Shown: piece by piece, positions 26,103 through 34,950 of the stretch
Position numbering within the stretch: the stretch's first letter is position 1
Layout of the letters: the number at the start of each line of letters is the position of its first letter
Source of the DNA: Archaeoglobaceae archaeon
GTDB taxonomy: Archaea > Halobacteriota > Archaeoglobi > Archaeoglobales > Archaeoglobaceae
DNA length: 64,000 nt
Assembly (NCBI GenBank): GCA_026985525.1
Contig: JALSQI010000039.1
Location: 53,388 to 117,387, forward strand
Reading direction: 5' to 3'
Notes under the pieces: model-generated
Databases searched by the model: none
What the model saw: only the letters and a program-made list of their open reading frames with translations
What the model was told of the DNA's origin: nothing
Program-made: the position numbers and the translations under genes

Positions 26103-27128
26103 TCAGACATACCTTATCACGTTGTAAAAAGTATCTCTTTCAGCCGCTTTTTTGCCAGCGCCTTCTATTATCCTTTTTAACTTTTCAACAGGCATATACA
26201 ATGGGGTTTTTGCTCCAGCAGCGTGAGTTACCTTTTCTTCTATTAGCGTGCCGTCAACATCGTTAGCTCCATAGCACAAAGCGACGCTCGTAAGCCTCTC
26301 TCCCAGCATAACCCAATAAGCTCTAACGCTCTTGAAGTTGTTGAGAACTATTCTCGAAACAGCTATGGTTTTTAAAATGTCAACGGGGTCAGTCCTATCT
26401 TTGACTATTTTTTCAAGTTTCGTATTAGCTGGATGAAAAACCAAAGGTATGAATGCAAGAAATCCAGAAGTCTTTTCCTGTAACTTCCAGAGTTTGTAAA
26501 GGTGTAAAGCTCTGTGCTTTAAGTCCTCTACATGCCCAAAAAGCATAGTTGCGTTGCTCTTTATACCGAGTTTGTGGGCTGTTTCCATAACTTTAAGCCA
26601 TTCATCAGATTTTGCTTTGTTAGGGCATATCTTAGCTCTAATAGAGTCGTCAAGTATTTCAGCTCCTCCACCCGGCATTGCTTGCAATCCGGCATCTTTT
26701 AATCGGGATAACACTTCTCTAACGCTTACTTTTTCTATTTCGCTTAAAAAGTGTACTTCTGTTGCTGTCAAAGCTTTAATTATGACTTTCGGAAATTTGT
26801 TTTTTATAGCCCTAAACATTTCTTCAAAGTACTCCAAACTTACATCGGGATTGTGTCCACCAACTATGTGCAGTTCAGTCGCACCGAGCTTTACGGCTTC
26901 CTCAGCCTTCTTCAAAACCTCTTCAACGCTCATGAGATATCCACTATCCTTGTGAAAAGCGCAAAGGGGGCACTTCGATACGCAAACGTTCGTGTAGTTT
27001 ATGTGCCTGTTAACGACGAAGGTAACGACGTCGCTATTCATAGAATTTGCAAATTCTCCAAGCTCGTGAAGCGAGTGATTAAATAGAGATTCAATTTCCC
27101 TTACGCTCCACTTTTCTGGGATTTCCAT
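26103..27128 (-). CDS. mqnE: Aminofutalosine synthase MqnE (radical SAM)
   Basis: A radical-SAM enzyme (341 aa) joining a 3-enolpyruvyl benzoate derivative to adenosine in futalosine-route menaquinone synthesis. The cluster motif is CVSKCPLC within NRHINYTNVC, and AFIPLVFHPANTKL is characteristic of MqnE rather than MqnC or CofH. I chose the ATG at 27128 because AGGAGGTT precedes it with good spacing; it still overlaps the glycosyltransferase gene by 38 bp. The adjacent polyprenyl synthase supports a quinone role. CofH is the main alternative. Confidence 0.82.
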   Translation of the reverse strand: MEIPEKWSVREIESLFNHSLHELGEFANSMNSDVVTFVVNRHINYTNVCVSKCPLCAFHKDSGYLMSVEEVLKKAEEAVKLGATELHIVGGHNPDVSLEYFEEMFRAIKNKFPKVIIKALTATEVHFLSEIEKVSVREVLSRLKDAGLQAMPGGGAEILDDSIRAKICPNKAKSDEWLKVMETAHKLGIKSNATMLFGHVEDLKHRALHLYKLWKLQEKTSGFLAFIPLVFHPANTKLEKIVKDRTDPVDILKTIAVSRIVLNNFKSVRAYWVMLGERLTSVALCYGANDVDGTLIEEKVTHAAGAKTPLYMPVEKLKRIIEGAGKKAAERDTFYNVIRYV

Positions 27129-28044
27129 TCGAAACAACCTCCTTTAGTTCGTTAATTTCTCTTTTTAGCTCAACATTACTTCTATAAAGAAGATCTGTTA
27201 TCGTGCCAAAAATTATTACTTGTAAACCCGAAATTATCAGTAAGGCAGTAAGAATAGCCATTAAATAATGAGTTATGTGCCTGAACCAGTCTCTAACGAC
27301 GTAAATTCCCATAACTATTCCAACAAAAATCATTGAAATGCCCAAGAAGTAAAAGTACCTACCGGGACTGTACTTCTTAAGCAAGTCGTAAATTGCTATA
27401 CCTATCCTTATTCCGTCTTTTATTGGATTTAACTTAGTTTTTCCACCTCTTTTTCTGTAAGTTACAGGCACTTCTTTAATCTTATATCCCTTAGCTATCG
27501 TTTCGACAGTCAACTCTGTCTCGACTTCAAATCCCGGTTTTTCAAGTTCTACGTTTTTATAAAGATTCTTAGTCAAAGCTCTATATCCAGAAAGAATGTC
27601 TTTCAAGTCAACTCCATATGCCAATCTAAACATGAAGTTTATTATTTTGTTACCCAAAAGGTTTAACTTAGTAAAAGCTCCTCTTTCGAAGTTTTCAAGT
27701 CTGTTTCCAACAGCATGATCGTAACCCTCTTCTATTACTTTAATCAGTTTTTCCACATCCTCTGGCAAATAAGTGCCGTCTCCATCTATTAAAACTACAA
27801 CGGGGCTATTAACGATTTCAAAAGCTTCTTTTACAGCGTTACCTTTTCCCTTTCCCTTCTGAATTACCACTTTTGCACCTTTTTTTTCTGCAATTTCTCT
27901 CGTTTTATCTGTACTTCTTCCATCTATTACCAGAATGTTACGATATCCTTGCTTGAGAAAGCCGTCTATTACTTCACCAATTGCATCTTCCTCATTAAGT
28001 GTTGGAATTACTATGCAAACGTCCTCCTTAGCTATTCTTGCCAC
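27091..28044 (-). CDS. AglJ-like family 2 glycosyltransferase, membrane-anchored
   Basis: A 317-aa GT2 enzyme of the dolichol-phosphate sugar transferase type. The nucleotide-sugar site has VIPTLNEE and DGDGTYLP, and the EVETELTVE segment contacts the acceptor. Two membrane segments lie in the last ~90 residues (YFYFLGISMIFVGIVMGIYV and MAILTALLIISGLQVIIF). It probably puts a sugar on a dolichol-type carrier for N-glycosylation, as AglJ does. GTG start at 28044 follows a GGCGGGGT sequence. Its end overlaps mqnE, so they may be cotranscribed. Confidence 0.82.
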   Translation of the reverse strand: MARIAKEDVCIVIPTLNEEDAIGEVIDGFLKQGYRNILVIDGRSTDKTREIAEKKGAKVVIQKGKGKGNAVKEAFEIVNSPVVVLIDGDGTYLPEDVEKLIKVIEEGYDHAVGNRLENFERGAFTKLNLLGNKIINFMFRLAYGVDLKDILSGYRALTKNLYKNVELEKPGFEVETELTVETIAKGYKIKEVPVTYRKRGGKTKLNPIKDGIRIGIAIYDLLKKYSPGRYFYFLGISMIFVGIVMGIYVVRDWFRHITHYLMAILTALLIISGLQVIIFGTITDLLYRSNVELKREINELKEVVSNGNPRKVERKGN

Positions 28045-28064
28045 GGCTACCCCGCCAAAAAAGT

Positions 28065-28652
28065 TTAAAGCCTTATTATCCTGAAAGCACTAACTACGGG
28101 TATTCCAGCTATCACGTCCTTTCCAGCTTTATCAACTATAACGCAAGCACACAGTATATTTGCTCCTCTCTTTTCAGCATAAGTTTTAACGTCTTCAATA
28201 GTCCTACCCGTAGAAATTACGTCGTCAACAACGACGCAGTTCTTACCATCAATTTTTTCAAAGTTTTCGCTCATCACGCCTTCAAGTCTCACCTCTTCTT
28301 CTTTCTCCCACTTGAGCTTTCTCGGATAGAATATTGCGAGAGAGCAACCCATTTCCTCCGCAACGAGAGTTGCGAGGGGTATTCCACTCGTAGCTATTCC
28401 GATGACAACTTCTGGATTTGCGACTTCTCTTATCATGTCTGCCATTATTAAAGCTATATGCCTTATTCTAACGGCATTTCTAGCTATGCTACTCCAAGAT
28501 ACGTATATATCAGCAGGAGACGAATCTCCCTGCGTTAAAAGCCACAAAGCCGTTTCTCTTGAAATGTTTAGTTCGTCAGCTATCTCTCCAGTCGTCAAAC
28601 CCTTTTCTTTTAGCTTTTTTGCTCTTTGAACGAGATCTTCGAGCTTTCTCAC
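28065..28652 (-). CDS. GfcR-type regulator: helix-turn-helix plus orotate phosphoribosyltransferase-like domain
   Basis: A 195-aa protein. An N-terminal helix-turn-helix (LTTGEIADELNISRETALWLL) is joined to a PRTase fold with the PRPP loop VVVDDVISTGRT. Haloarchaeal GfcR, with the same layout, controls sugar catabolism genes; genuine PyrE enzymes lack the HTH. GTG start at 28652 has GGAGGGTT upstream. It overlaps the end of nob1 by 77 bp in another frame. Whether it retains enzyme activity cannot be judged. Confidence 0.8.
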   Translation of the reverse strand: MRKLEDLVQRAKKLKEKGLTTGEIADELNISRETALWLLTQGDSSPADIYVSWSSIARNAVRIRHIALIMADMIREVANPEVVIGIATSGIPLATLVAEEMGCSLAIFYPRKLKWEKEEEVRLEGVMSENFEKIDGKNCVVVDDVISTGRTIEDVKTYAEKRGANILCACVIVDKAGKDVIAGIPVVSAFRIIRL

Positions 28653-29109
28653 TTCTAACCCTCCTCAAAACTACTTCACTACCGCAAACAGGACACACAT
28701 CCCCTTCGACTTTTCTCCCACATCCTTTACAAACCTTAACCCATTTAAAAGCTTTGGATATACCCTTCTGAATTATCGATTCTATACCAACACCTATAAC
28801 TTTGGCGACATTTTGAATAGAGTAATCGTCTGTAACAATTGAAACTTCAAATCCCTTCTCCTTTAATTCCAATGCCTTTGCTAAAACTTTCACGTCTGTA
28901 TTAGATAGCCTATGTACATCTCCAGTTTCCTTAGCCACTCTTTTAATTCTTAAAACGTATTCAGGTTGAGAACACTCAACTCTAACGTTGGAAATCTGGA
29001 AGTAGAGTTTTGACTCTTCATCTATTATTTCATCCACCACTTCCGGAACTGTTACAGAGTTTTCCGGTATTTTCCTCAAGAATACAGCAGATGTATCTAT
29101 CACGTACAC
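28576..29109 (-). CDS. nob1: rRNA endonuclease Nob1 (PIN domain plus zinc ribbon)
   Basis: Cleaves pre-16S rRNA at its 3' end. The 177-aa protein has a PIN domain (VIDTSAVFL at the start, NTDVKVLAKALEL and TDDYSIQNVA later) and a zinc ribbon (CKGCG...CPVCG). The C-terminal tail is very basic (RRSRSKSKKAKRKG), suited to RNA. That tail is encoded in the 77 bp overlapping the next gene. The promoter lies in the 59-bp gap to the divergent biotin carboxylase gene. Confidence 0.9.
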   Translation of the reverse strand: MYVIDTSAVFLRKIPENSVTVPEVVDEIIDEESKLYFQISNVRVECSQPEYVLRIKRVAKETGDVHRLSNTDVKVLAKALELKEKGFEVSIVTDDYSIQNVAKVIGVGIESIIQKGISKAFKWVKVCKGCGRKVEGDVCPVCGSEVVLRRVRSEKARRSRSKSKKAKRKGFDDWRDS

Positions 29110-29168
29110 AAAGTACTTAGGGAATAGATGTAGAAAAACATTTATGCCAGCTAAATTTAAGCGATGCG

Positions 29169-30647
29169 ATGTTCAAAAAAATATTGGTTGCAAACAGAGG
29201 TGAAATTGCAATAAGAGTGATGAGAGCTTGTAAAGAATTAGGTATCAAAACTGTTGCAATATACAGCACTGCAGATAAAAGGTCTTTTCATAGGGTTTAC
29301 GCTGACGAAGCTTACCTTATTGGAAGAGCAGAACCTAAGGACAGTTATCTAAGCATAGAAAAAATTTTAGATATTGCAAAGAAAAGCGAATCAGAAGCAA
29401 TACATCCCGGTTATGGTTTCTTAGCCGAAAACGCGGAGTTTGCTAAGAGATGTGAAGAAGAAGGAATAGTTTTCATAGGACCAAAACCAGAAGTAATTGA
29501 AGCAATGGGTTCAAAATTAAATGCTAGGAAGCTTATGAGTGAAGCGGGAGTACCAGTAGTTCCGGGCAGCCCTGAGCTAAATAGCTTAGAAGAAGCTAAG
29601 GATTGGGCAGAAAAGATTGGTTATCCTGTGGCAATAAAAGCTTCTGGTGGAGGAGGAGGAATAGGAATTTCCATAGCTTGGAGTGAAGAAGAAATAGAAA
29701 AAGCGTACAATAGAAGTAAAACGATGGGGGAAAAGTACTTTAGAGATTCAGCCGTTTACATAGAGAAATACCTTCCACGCCCAAGACACATAGAGTTTCA
29801 GGTTTTGGGGGATGAAAAAGGGAATGTTATACACATAGGCGAAAGAGATTGTAGCATACAGAGAAGGCATCAGAAAGTCATAGAAGAAGCTCCATCACCC
29901 GTAGTTGACGAGGAAACGAGAGAAAAAATAGGTAAAATTGTTGTTAAAGGTGCAAGACACATCGGATATACGAACGCTGGAACGATGGAATTTCTTTACT
30001 ACGATGGTAAGTTTTACTTTTTGGAAATGAATACGAGAATTCAGGTCGAACATCCGGTAACTGAGATGATAACTGGGATTGATTTAGTAAAATACCAGAT
30101 AAAAATAGCGTACGGAGAAGAATTAGAGCATTCTCAAGAAGACATATCGTTTAGAGGGCACGCAATAGAGTGTAGAATATATGCAGAAGATCCGGAGACT
30201 TTCATACCAAAGACTGGGATGATAGTTCACTACAGAAGTCCGGGGGGTATTGGTGTTAGAGTCGATAGCGGTGTTTTCATGGGATGTGAAATAACGCCTT
30301 ATTACGATCCAATGATTGCCAAGCTAATAGTTTGGGGAAACGATAGAAATGAAGCTGTTTGCAGGTTGAAGAGGGCTTTGAGTGGATATGTAATAGACGG
30401 CATAGTAACGAACTTACCCTTACACATAGCCATAGTCAACGACGAAGCTTTCATTAAAGGAGATACCCACACGAAATTCATAGAAGAGAGAAAAATCGTA
30501 GAAAAAGTAAGGCAGATTACAGAAGACTACATACCTCTTAAAAAGAAGCTCGCCGAAATATTCTGGACGGCAGAGCTTACTAACGAGGAGCTAATAGCTG
30601 CAACGATTGCCGCTCTGTGTTTCGAAAAACTAAGGGTTAAAGAGTAG
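29169..30647 (+). CDS. pycA: Biotin carboxylase subunit (pyruvate carboxylase subunit A)
   Basis: A 492-aa ATP-grasp enzyme that carboxylates biotin. It starts [17 protein letters not shown], has the glycine-rich ATP lid [26 protein letters not shown] and [14 protein letters not shown], as in PycA/AccC. In archaea this length and the absence of accB/accA nearby fit the two-subunit pyruvate carboxylase, which makes oxaloacetate. The partner biotin-carrying PycB is not in the window. It is transcribed alone, divergent from nob1. Confidence 0.9.
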   Translation: MFKKILVANRGEIAIRVMRACKELGIKTVAIYSTADKRSFHRVYADEAYLIGRAEPKDSYLSIEKILDIAKKSESEAIHPGYGFLAENAEFAKRCEEEGIVFIGPKPEVIEAMGSKLNARKLMSEAGVPVVPGSPELNSLEEAKDWAEKIGYPVAIKASGGGGGIGISIAWSEEEIEKAYNRSKTMGEKYFRDSAVYIEKYLPRPRHIEFQVLGDEKGNVIHIGERDCSIQRRHQKVIEEAPSPVVDEETREKIGKIVVKGARHIGYTNAGTMEFLYYDGKFYFLEMNTRIQVEHPVTEMITGIDLVKYQIKIAYGEELEHSQEDISFRGHAIECRIYAEDPETFIPKTGMIVHYRSPGGIGVRVDSGVFMGCEITPYYDPMIAKLIVWGNDRNEAVCRLKRALSGYVIDGIVTNLPLHIAIVNDEAFIKGDTHTKFIEERKIVEKVRQITEDYIPLKKKLAEIFWTAELTNEELIAATIAALCFEKLRVKE

Positions 30648-30695
30648 CAATATTTTTCAATTTTGAAATTCATATAGTCAAAATTTTTCATCTAT

Positions 30696-30707
30696 TAACA
30701 GCTGTTA
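30696..30707. promoter_or_regulatory. 12-bp palindrome upstream of the DUF1646 transporter promoter
   Basis: TAACAGCTGTTA is a perfect palindrome. A TATA-like TTTTTTAATA (30715-30724) follows, about 25 bp before the ATG at 30743. Its place just above the BRE/TATA region suits a regulator site, but 12 bp can occur by chance. Confidence 0.35.
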
Positions 30708-30742
30708 GAAAAATTTTTTAATAGATTGCCGTCTTTGCCGTT

Positions 30743-31825
30743 ATGCAGAGCATTCCTCCAAATCCTATACCATCAATCGCTGCTGGATTAGTAATGATAT
30801 TCTTAGCAGTTTTGATTTTACCTTTCAAAGTTAGAAAAGTGGAAGAAAACTTAGAAATCTTCTTCCTAATAATGGGTATATTAGCCATAACTATATCGGG
30901 TATGTGGAGTAAAGAAATAATAATAAATGCTATAAAGGATCCAGTTAGCATAGGTGGCACGCCAATAGGAATTTTTCAAGTTGTGCTTATTGCAGGATTG
31001 TTCATACACTTTTATAACGAGAAAATTTATAGGGGAATCGTAAACATAATGAATAAATTAGGATTAAAAATTTTTGTCTTTCTAATGATAATAACTCTTG
31101 GATTGCTATCGAGTTTGATGTCAGTAATAGTAGCAGCTGTTCTACTTTCAGAGATCGTAGCCGCGATGCCTGTTAGCTGGGAAAGCAAGGTAAAAATAAC
31201 AGTTGTAACTTGTTTTGCGGTTGGACTTGGAGCGGCTTTAACCCCCGTTGGCGAGCCTCTCGCCACAATAGCCATATCCAAGTTAAGTGGTCCACCATAT
31301 CATGCAGATTTTTTCTTTTTATTTAGACTCTTAGCCGACTTAATAGTACCCGGAATAATTGCAATGGCTATATTAGGTGCTTACTGGGTCAGTAAAGAAG
31401 GAGATGTAAAAGCTGAAATTCCAGAATACGGAGAAACGCTTAGAACTGTAGTAATGAGAGCGGTAAAAGTTTACGCCTTCGTATCCGCCTTAGTTTTGCT
31501 TGGACATGGTTTAACGCCTTTAGTGATATGGTACTTTACAAAAATTCCACCTTCAGTTTTATTCTGGGTAAACATGATATCCGCAATACTCGATAACGCA
31601 ACTCTAACAGCAGCAGAAATAGCTCCAGAATTAACGCTTTTACAGATAAAAAGTGCGCTGATAGGTCTTTTAGTTTCGGGAGGTATGTTAATACCCGGAA
31701 ACATACCAAACATAGTTTCTGCCGGAAGGCTAAGAATAAAGAGTGGAGAGTGGGCAAGAATAGGAGTGCCGCTCGGATTAGTAATGATGTTCGTTTACTT
31801 TATCGCCGTGAACTTCCCTTACTGA
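30743..31825 (+). CDS. DUF1646 family membrane transporter
   Basis: A 360-aa protein with about ten hydrophobic segments. The repeated pore-like motifs ALTPVGEPLATIA and GGMLIPGNIPNIVSAG are characteristic of the ion-transporter superfamily that includes NhaD, ArsB and DUF1646. It is probably a cation or anion antiporter; the substrate is not evident. The gene appears leaderless from its TATA spacing. Its 3' end overlaps no confirmed gene; the small DUF5350 gene starts 50 bp later. Confidence 0.78.
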   Translation: MQSIPPNPIPSIAAGLVMIFLAVLILPFKVRKVEENLEIFFLIMGILAITISGMWSKEIIINAIKDPVSIGGTPIGIFQVVLIAGLFIHFYNEKIYRGIVNIMNKLGLKIFVFLMIITLGLLSSLMSVIVAAVLLSEIVAAMPVSWESKVKITVVTCFAVGLGAALTPVGEPLATIAISKLSGPPYHADFFFLFRLLADLIVPGIIAMAILGAYWVSKEGDVKAEIPEYGETLRTVVMRAVKVYAFVSALVLLGHGLTPLVIWYFTKIPPSVLFWVNMISAILDNATLTAAEIAPELTLLQIKSALIGLLVSGGMLIPGNIPNIVSAGRLRIKSGEWARIGVPLGLVMMFVYFIAVNFPY

Positions 31826-31875
31826 CAAACATTACTGACAAAACATTTTTAAAACATTCTGAAAATTGGGAAAGC

Positions 31876-32055
31876 ATGGGTAAAACAGGTACTACTACAT
31901 GGATAAAGATAAAAGGAAGAAAGGGTCAGACGAGGTTAGTTCCCGGTAAATACCAGCACTACAAAAAGCCGGGACCAAATCAGAGGTACACGTCATATGG
32001 AAAGAGGAGGAGAATTAAGAGGTCTCCAAAATCGATACTTGGAGTAAAACAGTGA
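31876..32055 (+). CDS. DUF5350 family small basic protein
   Basis: A 59-aa, strongly basic protein starting MGKTGTTTWIKIKGRKGQ, with YKKPGPNQRYTSYGKRRR in the second half, matching a small conserved family seen in methanogens and Archaeoglobales. Its charge suggests nucleic-acid or ribosome association; function is unknown. ATG at 31876 lies about 27 bp after TTTTTAAAA, so the mRNA is probably leaderless. It overlaps the next gene's GTG by four bases. Confidence 0.75.
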   Translation: MGKTGTTTWIKIKGRKGQTRLVPGKYQHYKKPGPNQRYTSYGKRRRIKRSPKSILGVKQ

Positions 32056-32696
32056 TTTACGTTTTAATTTTTGCGTTTTTAGCTTTATTAGTTGTTGTAT
32101 TTAAAGTAGCTGAATTTTCGGGCTTTTCGAAAGAAGATTCGCTGACAATTACGTTCATTTCCTTGTTAACATCGTTTTTTCCACCATTAGATTTCTGCAA
32201 CTTTTCAGGCGTAGAGATATACTTAAGTATTTCCGGTTTTGTAATCCCATTTGCAATTTCTATTAAGCAGATTGCTACTAAGAACGTTTCCACAGTAAAA
32301 GCGATTGTTGGAGTAATTTTGTTAACTTTGATATCTCATTCAGTCTCCGTAGCTGGTAGAGGTGGTGTGGACATAATAAATCCAAAGCTACCAGTAATAA
32401 CGGCAACTTTTTACTCCCTTTTAGTTGAAAGAGAGAAACCTGCAGTTTTATCGTACACAACATCAACTCTCGGAATGTTTGTTGGTGCTGACTTAATGAA
32501 TTTGAACTCAATAAAAAGTAATTCGGTAACGATAGGAGGTGCCAATTTACTCGACGCTATATACATTTCTGGAATAGCATCTCTTCTACTTACATTTTGC
32601 ATACAGGTAATAATTAAATCTTTAAATCGGAAACGTAAAAACTCTTCTGAACAAAAAATCAAAATTCAGAGTTATTTGGTGAAAGAAAAGCTTTAA
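32052..32696 (+). CDS. DUF1614-like integral membrane protein
   Basis: A 214-aa protein with about six hydrophobic segments and a short basic tail. The motif GGANLLDAIYISGIASLLL near the C-terminal third resembles DUF1614 proteins of unknown function. GTG start overlaps the DUF5350 stop (GTGA), implying coupling. No signal peptide distinct from the first membrane helix is seen. Confidence 0.65.
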   Translation: MIYVLIFAFLALLVVVFKVAEFSGFSKEDSLTITFISLLTSFFPPLDFCNFSGVEIYLSISGFVIPFAISIKQIATKNVSTVKAIVGVILLTLISHSVSVAGRGGVDIINPKLPVITATFYSLLVEREKPAVLSYTTSTLGMFVGADLMNLNSIKSNSVTIGGANLLDAIYISGIASLLLTFCIQVIIKSLNRKRKNSSEQKIKIQSYLVKEKL

Positions 32697-32737
32697 AAAG
32701 CGAGATAAAAGCCAGTAACAACCGGAAGGTGAAAATA

Positions 32738-34018
32738 ATGGAGATCGCATCTCTCGCGATAACTCATAAAAAAGCAAGCTTAAAAGAAATAGAGACTGCG
32801 TGGCATGGTGATTTAAAAGCTTTAATTGATGTAATCTTGAAAAATCCAGAAATTTTCGAGTGTGCAATTCTAATGACGTGCAACAGAGTGGAAGTTTACG
32901 TAGTAGGTATGAATACAGAGGAGGCATTAAAGAGGATTGCAAGCAGAATGCACGTATCGGAGAGAGTTATAGATTACTACAAAAACAGCAAGTGTATCGA
33001 GCACCTTTTTAGGGTTGCGTCTGGTTTAGAATCCATGATTGTCGGAGAAGACCAAATTTTGGGGCAAGTAAGAGATTTCTACAACTTGTGCAAAGAGTAC
33101 GGTGGAATTGGCAAAGTTTTAGATCTCGTTTTCTCAAAAGCGATACACGTTGGAACCAAAGTTAGAAAGCTAACAAACATAAACAAAGGTTCTGTTTCCA
33201 TAGGTTCCGCAGCAGTAGAGTTGGCTGAAAAAAAGCTTGGAAGTTTGAAAGGTGTTAAAGTCCTGTTAGTTGGAGCTGGAGAGATGGCGAGGTTAGTAGC
33301 AAAAAACCTCTCTTACAAGAAGTGCATAATACACATAGCCAACAGAACCCTAGAAAATGCAGAAAAATTGGCAAGAGAGGTTAACGGATACGCCCACCCC
33401 TTAGACGAGCTGGAAAAATTGATTGAAGAGTGTGACTTGATAATCTCTGCCACTTCAGCAGAAGGTTACATAATAAAGAGAGACATGGTAAAAGTGGAAG
33501 GTAAAAAGATTTTCATAGACATAGCTATGCCAAGGGATATAGATCCAGCAATTGCAGAAAAGTATGAGTTATACACAATAGACGACTTAAGGGAGATAAG
33601 CGAAGAAAATCTAAAAAAGAGGATTGAAGAGGCAAAAAAAGCTGAAAAAATTATCGAAAAGGAAGTAAAACATTTCGAAGACATGCTAAAAGACATGAAA
33701 GCGAATTCGGCAATATCGGCTATGTACTTAAGAGCTGAGTACGTTAAAAAAGATGAAGTACTTGAGCTTTACAACAAGCTCTCAGCTAAGTATGGAATAG
33801 ATGAGAGTGTTTTACCGATTTTAGAGGAATTTGCCTCATCTTTAATAAAAAAGTTTTTGAGAATTCCCACTGTAAGGCTTAGAGAAGCTGCAAGAGAAGG
33901 TAAAGATTACATCTTAGATGCCGTTGAGTACGTTTTCGGAGGTGAGGATTTTGTTCCCTGTATCGAGAATGAGGAGGTTGAGAATAGAGAAGCTGAGAGA
34001 GCTTGTGCGAGAGACTGA
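32738..34018 (+). CDS. hemA: Glutamyl-tRNA reductase
   Basis: First enzyme of the C5 tetrapyrrole route, reducing glutamyl-tRNA to glutamate-1-semialdehyde. The catalytic Cys is in MTCNRVEVY (about residue 48), with GLESMIVGEDQILGQV and the NADPH fold GAGEMARL. Length (426 aa) is normal. ATG at 32738 is preceded by GGAAGGTG and is preferred over GTG 32729. Its final 68 bp overlap hemB, so the two are coupled. hemL, hemC and hemD are not in the window. Confidence 0.95.
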   Translation: MEIASLAITHKKASLKEIETAWHGDLKALIDVILKNPEIFECAILMTCNRVEVYVVGMNTEEALKRIASRMHVSERVIDYYKNSKCIEHLFRVASGLESMIVGEDQILGQVRDFYNLCKEYGGIGKVLDLVFSKAIHVGTKVRKLTNINKGSVSIGSAAVELAEKKLGSLKGVKVLLVGAGEMARLVAKNLSYKKCIIHIANRTLENAEKLAREVNGYAHPLDELEKLIEECDLIISATSAEGYIIKRDMVKVEGKKIFIDIAMPRDIDPAIAEKYELYTIDDLREISEENLKKRIEEAKKAEKIIEKEVKHFEDMLKDMKANSAISAMYLRAEYVKKDEVLELYNKLSAKYGIDESVLPILEEFASSLIKKFLRIPTVRLREAAREGKDYILDAVEYVFGGEDFVPCIENEEVENREAERACARD

Positions 34019-34922
34019 ACTCAGTTTAAATGACCTAATCACTCCAGTTTTCGTTGACGAGAGAATAAGTTCGAAAGTTGAGATACCTTCAATGCCTGAG
34101 TATTACAGAATACCTCTAAGAGAAGTTGCAGAAGAAGTTGGAAAAGCTATGGAAATGGGCTTAAAGTCGTTCATAATTTTTGGAATACCTGCTAAAAAAG
34201 ATGAAATCGGCTCGTCTGCTTTTGGTAAGAACGATGTCGTTCAAAAAGCCGTTAAAGAGATAAAGAAAGCGTATTCAGACGCAGTAATTATTACAGATGT
34301 TTGTCTGTGCGAGTACACGTCCCACGGTCACTGTGGAGTAGTTAGAAACGGAAAGATTCTAAACGATGAAACTCTTCCAATAATAGCTAAAACTGCTGTT
34401 AGCCATGCAGAAGCTGGAGCAGACATAGTAGCTCCATCGGGAATGATGGACGGAATGGTCTCTGCAATAAGAAAAGCTCTCGACTTAGAAGGATTTGAAG
34501 AAGTTGCAATAATGAGTTATTCCGCCAAATACGCTTCAAATTTTTACGGGCCTTTTAGAGAAGCTGCCGAGAGTGGCTACTCTTTTGGAGATAGGAAGAG
34601 CTATCAAATGGATTTCCACAATAGAAGAGAGGCTATAAGAGAAGTGGAGCTGGACGTCGAAGAAGGAGCTGATATAGTGATGGTAAAGCCAGCATTAGCG
34701 TATTTGGATGTAATAAGAGATGTTAGAGAAAAGTTCAACCTTCCACTCGCAGCTTACAACGTTAGCGGAGAGTATTCAATGGTAAAAGCGGTTGAAAAAA
34801 TGGGGTGGATGGATAGCAAGGCATTAGCTTACGAAATACTCGTTTCAATAAAAAGGGCTGGAGCTGACATGATTATTACCTACCACTCATATGAGATTGC
34901 AAAGTTAATTTCAAATGTATAA
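33951..34922 (+). CDS. hemB: Porphobilinogen synthase
   Basis: Condenses two 5-aminolevulinates. The zinc-type cluster is DVCLCEYTSHGHCG; Schiff-base lysines lie in SYSAKYAS and MVKPALAYLD. I place the start at TTG 33951, five bases after GGAGGTGAGG, because the product then begins MFPVSRMRRLR, matching the conserved N-terminal FPxxRxRRLR of the family. This start gives 323 aa and a 68-bp overlap with hemA. ATG at 33969 would cut that motif. An AT-rich run follows the stop and may terminate both convergent units. Confidence 0.94.
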   Translation: MFPVSRMRRLRIEKLRELVRETELSLNDLITPVFVDERISSKVEIPSMPEYYRIPLREVAEEVGKAMEMGLKSFIIFGIPAKKDEIGSSAFGKNDVVQKAVKEIKKAYSDAVIITDVCLCEYTSHGHCGVVRNGKILNDETLPIIAKTAVSHAEAGADIVAPSGMMDGMVSAIRKALDLEGFEEVAIMSYSAKYASNFYGPFREAAESGYSFGDRKSYQMDFHNRREAIREVELDVEEGADIVMVKPALAYLDVIRDVREKFNLPLAAYNVSGEYSMVKAVEKMGWMDSKALAYEILVSIKRAGADMIITYHSYEIAKLISNV

Positions 34923-34950
34923 TTGATAATTAATTAAATTTAAAAAATTT

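Noticed and set aside
28576..28652. Frameshift joining nob1 and the GfcR-type gene
   Set aside because: Each product has complete domains of its own and its own start and stop signals, so an overlap explains it better.
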